This document shows positions 1 to 6,517 of a stretch of DNA of 15,627 nucleotides, piece after piece; position 1 is the stretch's first letter, and each line of letters opens with the position of its first letter. Below the pieces are notes generated by a model. It saw only the letters and a program-made list of their open reading frames with translations, searched no databases and had not been told where the DNA came from. The translations under genes were made by a program, and so were the position numbers. The DNA is from Flavobacteriales bacterium (GTDB taxonomy: Bacteria; Bacteroidota; Bacteroidia; Flavobacteriales; BACL11): NCBI GenBank assembly GCA_002697505.1, contig NZWA01000018.1, positions 1 to 15,627 of the forward strand, written 5' to 3'.

Positions 1-639
1 ATTATACCTAGAATCCAGAGGTAGAACTAAATCTACTTGTGACCCCCATCTAATCAAACTGAATCTTTCGTTTTGAGCGCAAAGATCCCCTTGTTGTTTA
101 AAAGGGGCTATTACGTTTACATCTTCATCTGCTATTTGTATTATATGGTATGTGTAATTTAAAGAAGGAACATACACTTGGTTAGACATTCTTTCATTAT
201 ACTTTAAGTATGCCATGTTATTTGGATTGATTACTTTATTTAAAATATCCTTCTCTACCGCTAACATTGGCTTATTTGTAGACTCAATAGGTTCTAAACG
301 TTTATAATTTAAAACTCCTCCATAAGGAATTCTATTGATGTGTACATCATAAAACGACATAAATATTCCAATAACTAAAGAAGGTTTATCATAATCACTA
401 TCACCCATTACATCTTGGATAGTGTAATCAATACCTTTTATTTCTAAAACTTGCTCACCAGGTTGAACTACTTTTTGATATAAAATAGTTCCATCTGCTG
501 GGCTGTAAAAATGTTCATGATCTATATAAGTTGATCTTAAGGGATCCCTAAAAAAGAAAGTATTGCTTAATTCCCCAACTGATAATTTTGACAATTCTGC
601 TACTTCACCATTTAACCAATCTTCTAATTTTTCAGCCAT
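1..639 (-). CDS. psd: Phosphatidylserine decarboxylase-like proenzyme (3' end outside window)
   Basis: My translation from the ATG at 639 gives 213 residues before the left window edge. The order of motifs is that of bacterial phosphatidylserine decarboxylase, which converts phosphatidylserine to phosphatidylethanolamine at the membrane: FFRDP (about residues 30-33), SPADG (46-50), YDVHINRIP (97-105), NERF (190-193) and RWGSQVDLVLP (197-207). The family's catalytic positions are all present: Asp49, His100 and the Gly199-Ser200 self-cleavage site where Ser becomes the pyruvoyl group. Their spacing (51 and 100 residues) is close to that of the E. coli enzyme. The N-terminus is short and lacks the usual membrane segment. 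The ATG overlaps the stop of the preceding gene by one base (TAATG), so translation is probably coupled to the amidinohydrolase-like gene. The missing part should be only the last few residues of the alpha subunit. The substrate may not be phosphatidylserine; the fold assignment is firm, the substrate is inferred. Confidence 0.85.
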   Translation of the reverse strand, partial: MAEKLEDWLNGEVAELSKLSVGELSNTFFFRDPLRSTYIDHEHFYSPADGTILYQKVVQPGEQVLEIKGIDYTIQDVMGDSDYDKPSLVIGIFMSFYDVHINRIPYGGVLNYKRLEPIESTNKPMLAVEKDILNKVINPNNMAYLKYNERMSNQVYVPSLNYTYHIIQIADEDVNVIAPFKQQGDLCAQNERFSLIRWGSQVDLVLPLDSRYN

Positions 640-1553
640 TATAATAGGGTTTTAAAATGATCAACTCTATTTAAATGCATTACCATACAAGATAACATAG
701 CTCCTGACTTCATATATTCTGATAAATTAAATATTACAGGTTCCATACCTTGTTGTGAACATATTTTTTCTAGTGATTCAATTTTATGTTTTTCACCTTC
801 ATAAAACTCATCTGATTTTTTAAGTTCTGAAATGTTTGAAGCACATAAAATCATATTACCTAATCTAACTGAGTTAGCCATTCCATACATAGAATCTTCT
901 ACATCTATGTCTACTATATCTGTATATTTGTTTATTTGTGCTAACTCTGATTTATCATATAATTCTGTACAAACCATAGTTGCATTTGGATTTAACGGGA
1001 AAATACTACAATCTAAATGGTACATATATTCATCTACCATTTTAACTTTAATTATATTCATATCAAAGTTTTCTTCCATCCATTTATAAGTTTCAATATC
1101 GGAACGGATACCATAACCACCTATATAAACATTATCACTTAAATATTTTATATCAGCTTCACCTTCCCATTTATGGGGAGAAATGTGAGTTTTATAACCC
1201 ATTTGATTAAAGAATTTTTCACCTACATACTCTTCACCTTGCCTTGGTGGTGAAGTATAATTTGAAAGTAAAATATGATTTTCATCACAAATATGAGGTA
1301 ATTGTAAACCTAAATTTGCTACATAAATTAAATCTTGAAAATTACCTTCCGCTGGGAGTAGATGTACTAATGATTGACCTGCTATAAAATTATAGAGATC
1401 CATAAATTGTTTATATGCTTTTGGTCTGTTAATTTGTAATTCTTCATTTGACATTTCTTTCATCCAGATATTATTAGGATCATCTGTTGAAAATGTATGA
1501 GGAAAGTTCATTACGTAACTTTGAATTGGCAACTGCGAGGGAGTTTCTTTCAT
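639..1553 (-). CDS. DDAH/arginine deiminase-like amidinohydrolase (amidinotransferase superfamily)
   Basis: This 304-aa protein matches the guanidino-group modifying enzyme superfamily (dimethylargininase, arginine deiminase, amidinotransferase). Visible landmarks in order are IYVANLGL (76-83; family form VFTANAGL), the WEGEAD segment (129-134), GYGIRSD (147-152), YHLD (178-181) and SGAMLSCMVMHL (283-294). The expected catalytic set is present as an acidic residue in EGEAD, His179 and Cys289, so the protein looks active. Its length is normal for a single-domain dimethylargininase-like enzyme. Such enzymes hydrolyse or transfer the amidino group of arginine derivatives through a Cys-amidino intermediate; the substrate cannot be read from the sequence. 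It is the first gene after the capsid terminator, has its own leader, and its stop overlaps the ATG of the decarboxylase-like gene by one base. The ATG at 1553 follows an A-rich leader without a Shine-Dalgarno site. Confidence 0.8.
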   Translation of the reverse strand: MKETPSQLPIQSYVMNFPHTFSTDDPNNIWMKEMSNEELQINRPKAYKQFMDLYNFIAGQSLVHLLPAEGNFQDLIYVANLGLQLPHICDENHILLSNYTSPPRQGEEYVGEKFFNQMGYKTHISPHKWEGEADIKYLSDNVYIGGYGIRSDIETYKWMEENFDMNIIKVKMVDEYMYHLDCSIFPLNPNATMVCTELYDKSELAQINKYTDIVDIDVEDSMYGMANSVRLGNMILCASNISELKKSDEFYEGEKHKIESLEKICSQQGMEPVIFNLSEYMKSGAMLSCMVMHLNRVDHFKTLL

Positions 1554-1582
1554 TTTAATAACTTTTAATTAATATTCGTTAA

Positions 1583-1614
1583 TAAATATAATAATTACTA
1601 ACTAGGTATCCAAA
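1583..1614 (-). promoter_or_regulatory. Candidate Bacteroidota-type promoter for the enzyme pair
   Basis: On the minus strand a TTTG (1614-1611) is followed after exactly 20 bases by TATATTTA (1590-1583). This resembles the Bacteroidota housekeeping promoter, TTTG near -33 and TAnnTTTG near -7, with one mismatch. A transcript would start near 1576 and leave a leader of about 20 bases before the ATG at 1553. It lies directly after the capsid terminator, where a new promoter would be needed. The AT-rich background makes chance matches likely. Confidence 0.3.
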
Positions 1615-1615
1615 G

Positions 1616-1644
1616 AAAAAAAAACCCCGCTAATGCGGGGTTTT
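1616..1644 (-). terminator. Rho-independent terminator after the major capsid gene
   Basis: A perfect 10-bp inverted repeat (1621-1630 with 1635-1644; core CCCCGC/GCGGGG, loop TAAT) is followed on the minus strand by a run of nine T (1624-1616, partly shared with the stem). It begins 26 bases after the capsid stop codon. This is the most GC-rich stem of the intergenic regions. The A/T flanks are symmetrical, so weak activity on the plus strand is possible, but no plus-strand gene needs it. Confidence 0.92.
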
Positions 1645-1669
1645 AATTACTAATTGTTAAGTTATTCGA

Positions 1670-3337
1670 TTACAGTGTATTTAAACCGTTAACGAAGATC
1701 TTACCATAGAATTCAGGTCTTACAACTTTCTTAGCATATCTTGTTAATAGACCTTTTCTTGGTGTGAAAGTGTCTGGATCGTATACTAATGGAGTCATAA
1801 TTAATGGAATATATGGAGCAAATACAGCACCAGCTTCTAAGAACTGACCTCCTCTAAATCCTAATAGGATTACGTTTTCAGTCATGTAAGGGTTCTTATA
1901 AACAGTGTATCTTGAGTTGATAGTACCTGCTTTTTGTACACCAAATGCGTAGCTTGCTTTAGCAGCATCACCGTCTGAAGTACTAGCAAATCCTGGAATA
2001 GATTCGATAATAGTAGCTACAGTTGGAGAACATACTAAGAAGTTAGCACCACCTCTAAGAGTTTTCTGGTGAATAATGTTACTTAACTTTTGGATTTTAG
2101 TTCCTAAAGTTTGGAACCATTGTCCTTGAGAGTTATAGAAGCCTAAATCAGCATCTACAACACCTGTTGAAGCTAAAGCTAAGTTGTTTTGAGCTGACCA
2201 ATACTCATCTCCTGCAGCTGCAGATTCGATCAACATATCAAGAATTTCTAAGTCAATTTCTAATGAAATGTACTCACTCATGATAGAAGTTAATTCTGCT
2301 TCAGCATCTAGAGAATGGTAAGCATTTAAATCTTGAGCGAACTCAGGAGTCCAAACAGCTTTTAACTTTCTAGTTTTAGCAACAATAGCTTCTGATTGCA
2401 TCTGAATGTTAATTTCAGGAATTGTGATTGGGTTATTATTTCCGTTTAGGTTTGTGTTACCTTCTTCGAAATCACCTCTTTCAGCATCATTAGTTTGTAG
2501 TGTATATACTACTTTTAATGTACCACCTTCATTAACACCTGCACCTACGAAGAATCTGATTACATCAGCACCAGCTGATTGAGTTACTCTTGTAAACTCT
2601 GGGTATTGTACTGCAGTACCATCTGTTGGTAAGTCAGCAGCTGAACCTGATAATCTAAATCCTTTTACAGCTCTAGTATCATAATCAGGTGTAGCAGTTA
2701 CAGGAACATCTAATGCAACGATCTGTCCTGTAGCACCAGCAACATAAGATTGAGATACATCTGAATCAGCTTGTAAATCAATATACCAGTCAACTGATTT
2801 TGAAACTACTGTATATGCAGTAGATTGTGTGTTGTTAATAGAGTAACCAAATCTACCAGCACCGTAAAGACCACCTTCGTTAGTGTTCCCGAAAGGAGCA
2901 GTTGAAGGATCAGTACCTTCGTTTCCATAAAGAGAATTACCAGCAGTAAATGGCTCTTTAGTAGTACCGTATTGGAAATCTAAATAAAATACTAGACCAG
3001 AAGGTAAGTTCATTGGCTGAACGCTAACAAATTCTTTAGCAGCGATCTGTCCAAATACTTTTCTTACCAATGGTAAAGCAACTCCAGCCCATTGTCCAGC
3101 AGGACCTGTACCAGGAGTAAATGAACCAGCACCAGCACCACCGCCAGTGTTAGTTTCTTCCATCACTAATTGCTTAGCTTGGTTTTCTAGAATCATAGAC
3201 ATATTGTTCTTTTCAGTTTCGTTTCCGATTCCTTCTAAAAGACCTGTCTTATTCCATTTAGCAGCTAATCTAGCAGCATCACTCTGTAGTGATTTGTACG
3301 GATTAGCGCTTTCTAAAAGTGAATTTAATTGTGACAT
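1670..3337 (-). CDS. 23: Major capsid protein (T4 gp23-like)
   Basis: This 555-aa protein forms the hexameric shell of the head. Its layout is that of T4 gp23: a helical, charged N-terminal propeptide (about 1-61) ending near MEETN, a plausible prohead-protease site after Glu60 or Glu61, then a Gly-rich linker (65-82), the conserved stretch around LPLVRKVFGQIAAKEFVSVQP, and FYLDFQYGT. It continues with an inserted domain (about 190-290) and a conserved C-terminal part ending in the RPEFYGKIFVNGL region. Length is close to T4 gp23 (521 aa). I chose the ATG at 3337 (MSQLNSL); an in-frame TTG at 3346 would add only three residues. The start has an A-rich leader and no Shine-Dalgarno site. It follows the scaffold gene by 44 bases and precedes a strong terminator, the usual place for the most highly expressed head gene. 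Confidence 0.95.
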   Translation of the reverse strand: MSQLNSLLESANPYKSLQSDAARLAAKWNKTGLLEGIGNETEKNNMSMILENQAKQLVMEETNTGGGAGAGSFTPGTGPAGQWAGVALPLVRKVFGQIAAKEFVSVQPMNLPSGLVFYLDFQYGTTKEPFTAGNSLYGNEGTDPSTAPFGNTNEGGLYGAGRFGYSINNTQSTAYTVVSKSVDWYIDLQADSDVSQSYVAGATGQIVALDVPVTATPDYDTRAVKGFRLSGSAADLPTDGTAVQYPEFTRVTQSAGADVIRFFVGAGVNEGGTLKVVYTLQTNDAERGDFEEGNTNLNGNNNPITIPEINIQMQSEAIVAKTRKLKAVWTPEFAQDLNAYHSLDAEAELTSIMSEYISLEIDLEILDMLIESAAAGDEYWSAQNNLALASTGVVDADLGFYNSQGQWFQTLGTKIQKLSNIIHQKTLRGGANFLVCSPTVATIIESIPGFASTSDGDAAKASYAFGVQKAGTINSRYTVYKNPYMTENVILLGFRGGQFLEAGAVFAPYIPLIMTPLVYDPDTFTPRKGLLTRYAKKVVRPEFYGKIFVNGLNTL

Positions 3338-3381
3338 TTTTTTCAATTTTGTTTTGTTAATAATAATTTTTAAGTTCTAAA

Positions 3382-4617
3382 TTAGATTATTCCAGCTAAT
3401 TTTTTAAAGCGTGCGACCATTTCATCTGATTCAACAATCGGTTGTTTCTTAGCTACATTTGTATTAGCTTTCATATTAGAAGCACTTCCTTTAGCTCTAT
3501 AGCTTTCGCTTATAGATTTATTGGAAACTTTAGTTGCTACACTACCATCGATAGTTTCAAACACAAGTTTTACTTCTTTTATTGTTTCAGCTTTATCAAA
3601 TGCACCTAATACTTTAACTTTCTGTGCTTCAGTTAAGTTTTTGCCTCGGAACACTTTGTTCGTGTAAAGTAGTTTTGCGTTTAGCAAATTAATTTCATTT
3701 AACTCAGTTCTAAGAGCTTTAACTGTAGCATAAGCTTCTTCTAGTTCTTTCTCTTTTTCTTCAAGTTTAATTTTGTCAATTGCTTTTTTAGCATCTGCTT
3801 TAGCATCTTTGATACCATCTTTGTATCCTTCTTCCTCAGCATCTGTTCTCGCATCTTCTGATATGTCAACCGAAGTCTCCTCATCATCTTCTACTTCAAT
3901 TTCACCTTCGTCGCTTACATCTACATCAACGTCATCTTCGAATGATTCTCCAGCTTCGATTTCTCCAGCTTTAACCATATCTTCAATTACGTCTTCGATG
4001 AACTTCTTAAGGTCTTCTTCAGATAAGTCGTCAAGGTCTATGTCCTCGTCTTCCTCATCTTCTTTCTCGTCTTTTTCACCATCAAGGTAGCCTTCCTCTT
4101 CAGCATCAGTACGCTCATCTTCTTCAAGTTTGATATCGTCAAGTTTATCTTCCATATCTTTTTTAGCGTCCTTCATGCCGTCCTTGTAGCCTTCCTCTTC
4201 AGCGTCAGTACGAGCATCTTCTTTAAGATCTTCTTTTTCCAACTCAGCTAAAATTTCATCAAGTTCTTTGTCTTCCTCAGAAACGTCTTCTTTTGATTCG
4301 TCAACTTTTTTATCGTCTTCTTCTTTGAATCTCATTTTTTCTGTTTCTTTTTCTGCTGGGCCATCACCTTTGAGGCCTTTACGCATTACAGGATTAGACA
4401 TTTCCTCTTTCATTTCAGCATCGTCGTGTTTTGCTTCTTTTACTTTGTCATCTTCTTCTTTCACATCTTCTTTTTCCATTTCTTCTAGTTTACTAGCAAA
4501 CATGGCTTGAACTTGTGGAGAAAAAGCTTCTTCTAAAGCAACTTTAGCATTTGCTATAGCTGATTCTTTAACAGCTTTAGCATCGGCAATAGCCTCTTTT
4601 AAAAAGTCTCTGTTCAT
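3382..4617 (-). CDS. 22: Prohead core scaffolding protein (T4 gp22-like)
   Basis: This 411-aa, extremely acidic protein lies between the protease and the major capsid gene, the place of gene 22 in T4. It is the internal core around which the capsid assembles and is normally degraded by the prohead protease. The N-terminal 50 residues are helical (MNRDFLKEAIADAKAVKES). The middle (about 50-290) is almost all Asp, Glu and Lys and holds three copies of a RTDAEEEGYxDG repeat. The C-terminal part (about 285-411) is a coiled coil followed by a more conventional domain ending in MVARFKKLAGII, like the C-termini of gp22 proteins. T4 gp22 is much shorter (269 aa), so the acidic repeat region looks like an expansion. 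The ATG at 4617 has AGGA just upstream. A 187-base gap with a terminator and hairpins precedes it. Confidence 0.85.
   Translation of the reverse strand: MNRDFLKEAIADAKAVKESAIANAKVALEEAFSPQVQAMFASKLEEMEKEDVKEEDDKVKEAKHDDAEMKEEMSNPVMRKGLKGDGPAEKETEKMRFKEEDDKKVDESKEDVSEEDKELDEILAELEKEDLKEDARTDAEEEGYKDGMKDAKKDMEDKLDDIKLEEDERTDAEEEGYLDGEKDEKEDEEDEDIDLDDLSEEDLKKFIEDVIEDMVKAGEIEAGESFEDDVDVDVSDEGEIEVEDDEETSVDISEDARTDAEEEGYKDGIKDAKADAKKAIDKIKLEEKEKELEEAYATVKALRTELNEINLLNAKLLYTNKVFRGKNLTEAQKVKVLGAFDKAETIKEVKLVFETIDGSVATKVSNKSISESYRAKGSASNMKANTNVAKKQPIVESDEMVARFKKLAGII
3805..4215 (-). repeat. Three-copy acidic coding repeat inside the scaffold gene
   Basis: The protein motif [A/E]RTDAEEEGY[K/L]DGxKD occurs at residues 135-150 (4215-4168), 168-183 (4116-4069) and 256-271 (3852-3805). 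Copies 1 and 3 are also followed by related stretches, with KLEE after each. At the DNA level the copies use different synonymous codons (for example GAGGAAGGC against GAAGAAGGA), so they are old duplications kept at the protein level rather than recent slippage products. Confidence 0.9.
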
Positions 4618-4642
4618 TTTTCCTAAATTTTTGTTGGGAAAC

Positions 4643-4662
4643 TACGTTTATTAAGAAACGTA
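4643..4662 (-). other. Hairpin in the scaffold-gene leader
   Basis: A 7-bp inverted repeat (4643-4649 with 4656-4662, TACGTTT/AAACGTA, 6-base loop) lies 25 bases before the scaffold ATG. It would be in the 5' leader of the scaffold-capsid transcript. It could stabilise the mRNA; function is inferred. Confidence 0.45.
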
Positions 4663-4668
4663 ATAGGG

Positions 4669-4676
4669 GGTTTATA
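4669..4676 (-). promoter_or_regulatory. Weak late-promoter-like site before the scaffold gene
   Basis: TATAAACC on the minus strand resembles the T4-family late promoter TATAAATA with two mismatches. It lies 51 bases upstream of the scaffold ATG and downstream of the protease-gene terminator, where a promoter is expected because the terminator would otherwise isolate scaffold and capsid genes. No better match was found in this gap. Confidence 0.25.
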
Positions 4677-4684
4677 TTCAATTA

Positions 4685-4705
4685 ATGCCATATAGAAGAT
4701 GGCAT
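4685..4705 (-). other. Hairpin with ATGCCAT/ATGGCAT stem in the protease-scaffold gap
   Basis: A perfect 7-bp inverted repeat (4685-4691 with 4699-4705) with a 7-base loop lies between the terminator and the scaffold gene. No T tract follows, so it is not a typical terminator. It might be an mRNA-processing or protein-binding site; role unknown. Confidence 0.4.
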
Positions 4706-4743
4706 ATTATCAATTATACGTATATGTAAAGATATTAAAATAC

Positions 4744-4778
4744 AAAAAGGCGCTCCAAAAAATTGAAAACGCCTTTTT
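4744..4778 (-). terminator. Rho-independent terminator after the protease gene
   Basis: AAAAAGGCG (4744-4752) pairs with CGCCTTTTT (4770-4778) across a 17-base loop. On the minus strand the stem ends in five T followed by GTATTTT. It starts 26 bases after the protease stop codon and would end the terminase-portal-protease transcript, perhaps partially, so that scaffold and capsid genes are controlled separately. The large loop makes it weaker than the terminator after the capsid gene. Confidence 0.75.
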
Positions 4779-4804
4779 ACCAGGAATCAGGGGTAAATTT
4801 TTAT

Positions 4805-5407
4805 TTATATAATAGGGCAAGAACCATGTGAACATAATATTTCACGTAGTATTTCATTTACATTTTTATAACTATCTTGCGCCTTAAATTCTTTATTTTC
4901 TCTTACTAAATGCATAAATGAATCTGGGTTTGAAGGTGTTGAAACAAAATCCCAACATAGTAATTCAAAGTCATCTTGTACTTCCATTACACCACCTCTA
5001 TCTTCTAATGAACCCATTCCTCTAGAAGAAACACCAACTGTAATTCCACTTTCAACTAACGCTTTAAGTATATTACCATTTGGAGTAGGTAAAATTTCTA
5101 TTTTACCCATTACATTATCTCCATCCCAATACATTTCTACTATATTATGAGATACATTTTGTAAGTTTATAACTGATGATTCAGGATGGTCTAATTCACC
5201 CATTGCTCTATTTTCATCAACTAGTGTTTGATACTTGTCAATTTCTCTTTTCCATAAATCTTTAGAATAATATCTACCATTACCGTTTTTTACTTCAGCA
5301 GTAGCTAATATTCCTTCAACTAAAGGTAATCCTCGTTTTGAACGTACCTCATTCAAACGTACTCCTTTAGGTTTAAATACGTGGGTTTCTATTAATAATT
5401 GACTCAT
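4805..5407 (-). CDS. 21: Prohead maturation protease (T4 gp21-like)
   Basis: This 200-aa serine protease cleaves the scaffold and the capsid-protein propeptide during head maturation. It shows the T4 prohead-protease pattern: EGILATAEVKNGNGRYY (31-47), a catalytic-type His74 in GELDHPE, and a nucleophile serine in GVSSRGMGS (Ser127 or Ser128), then the DFELLCWDFVSTPSNPD strand region (146-162). The length is close to that of T4 gp21 (212 aa). It lies directly before the scaffold and capsid genes as in T4. The ATG at 5407 is 8 bases after the previous stop; an AGGAG lies about 15 bases upstream, inside the previous gene, rather far for a normal ribosome-binding site. The tail (SHGSCPII) carries two Cys and is probably removed or disordered; that is a guess. 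Confidence 0.92.
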   Translation of the reverse strand: MSQLLIETHVFKPKGVRLNEVRSKRGLPLVEGILATAEVKNGNGRYYSKDLWKREIDKYQTLVDENRAMGELDHPESSVINLQNVSHNIVEMYWDGDNVMGKIEILPTPNGNILKALVESGITVGVSSRGMGSLEDRGGVMEVQDDFELLCWDFVSTPSNPDSFMHLVRENKEFKAQDSYKNVNEILREILCSHGSCPII

Positions 5408-5415
5408 ACTTAATA

Positions 5416-6516
5416 TTATTCTCCTCTGAACTTTTCTTGTCCTGAGTAAGTTTCTGGGTTGTCATTTGAATTTTCATTACTATTATCGTTAGATCCTAGA
5501 TTTGAATTATCATTACTTCCCTCATCAACAACTTTTTTATAAGATTTACCACTCATTTTTTCGTAAACCTTTTCCATTTTTAATTTTCTTTTTTCAAGAA
5601 TTTTAACTTCACGTTGCATTTCTTTCATTTTAGCTTTATCAACTAATTCTGATAGACTATCATCTTCAGTAACCATAGAAATTCTTTCTTTTTTACCTTC
5701 GATTATGTCAGATAATGCTTCAATTTGAAGTTCCATAGTGGCAATTTTACCATTTTTTTCAATTTCAGCTAATTTAGATTCTGTAGTTTCTTTTTTAACT
5801 CTTGGTTTTCTTTTTGGTTTTTCTCCTAATGGAGTTTCATTTAAAATATTTACTAATGATATCATTTTATTTTCTTTTAGTTCTACATAACCGGTTCCAA
5901 CTTCACCTTCTGGGAAGTCTTTTGTTGTAGCTTCACCATATCCGCCTCCAACACCACCGTCTTTAATTTGTTTTCCTTTTCCTAATCCAGGAGCATCTTC
6001 TGTATAGCCAATTCCTTCAATACCAAATTGAGCATCTTCAACATAATATAAAGGGTTTTTATCTATATTTTTAATAACTAAATCAATTAATTCTTGTTTA
6101 GTTTTATCTGCATTAGCTTCATTTGTAAGTTCTGTATAATATCCTTGACGGAATTGCTCACCAGATACATTATCAAGCAATTTATCATTTTTATAATCAT
6201 ATCCTCTGTTAGGTGATTCTAAATCTGTTACTTCTTTAGAAACTTTTTTAGAAACAGCTTTAACATCTTCTTCAGAAATTAAATTCATGTTCTCATCAAA
6301 TAACTTAAACCAATCTGGTTGATTAGTTTTACCAGTAGCTACATATAAGTTTTCTGATATAATATTTCTTTTTGCTAAGATAGTTGATGCCTCCTCAAAT
6401 CCAGCTGCGTTACGAACTAGATTAGGGTATTTTGCTTTAGCTTCTTTAAGGAAGATATGTTTGCTACCTTTTCCTTTTTTTATTTGGTTATATTGTTCTT
6501 GTAATGTTTTTGCCAT
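5416..6516 (-). CDS. Unrecognised head-region protein with coiled coil and Asn/Ser tail
   Basis: I do not recognise a named family for this 366-aa protein. Visible parts are a basic N-terminal domain (1-60, with KKGKGSKHIFLKEAKAKYP), a region rich in Asn, Asp and Tyr (about 95-215) with a Gly-rich GGVGGGYGEATT stretch (187-198), a basic segment GEKPKRKPRVKK (231-242), a long predicted coiled coil (about 244-320), and a low-complexity tail built of SNDNSN-like units (333-353). It sits between the portal and protease genes, where T4 carries the core proteins 67 and 68, so it may be a core or head-vertex component or a protease substrate. That is positional inference. The ATG at 6516 follows the previous stop by one base (TAAAATG). 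Confidence 0.8.
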   Translation of the reverse strand: MAKTLQEQYNQIKKGKGSKHIFLKEAKAKYPNLVRNAAGFEEASTILAKRNIISENLYVATGKTNQPDWFKLFDENMNLISEEDVKAVSKKVSKEVTDLESPNRGYDYKNDKLLDNVSGEQFRQGYYTELTNEANADKTKQELIDLVIKNIDKNPLYYVEDAQFGIEGIGYTEDAPGLGKGKQIKDGGVGGGYGEATTKDFPEGEVGTGYVELKENKMISLVNILNETPLGEKPKRKPRVKKETTESKLAEIEKNGKIATMELQIEALSDIIEGKKERISMVTEDDSLSELVDKAKMKEMQREVKILEKRKLKMEKVYEKMSGKSYKKVVDEGSNDNSNLGSNDNSNENSNDNPETYSGQEKFRGE

Positions 6517-6517
6517 T

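Noticed and set aside
832..1089. Plus-strand 85-codon open frame
   Set aside because: It is antisense to the well-supported amidinohydrolase-like gene, has no recognisable motif, and no other plus-strand gene is supported here.
1561..1669. Search for a tRNA or small RNA in the gap after the capsid gene
   Set aside because: Only the terminator and a possible promoter were found; no cloverleaf or other stable fold is visible by eye.
3338..3346. TTG start three codons before the capsid ATG
   Set aside because: The ATG gives the expected gp23-like N-terminus and has an A-rich leader; a TTG for such an abundant protein is unlikely.
3147..3380. Plus-strand open frame over the capsid gene start
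   Set aside because: Antisense to the conserved capsid N-terminus, without family features.
3773..4510. Two serine-rich plus-strand open frames
   Set aside because: Their poly-Ser composition is the mirror image of the Glu/Asp-rich scaffold codons on the minus strand, a typical shadow.
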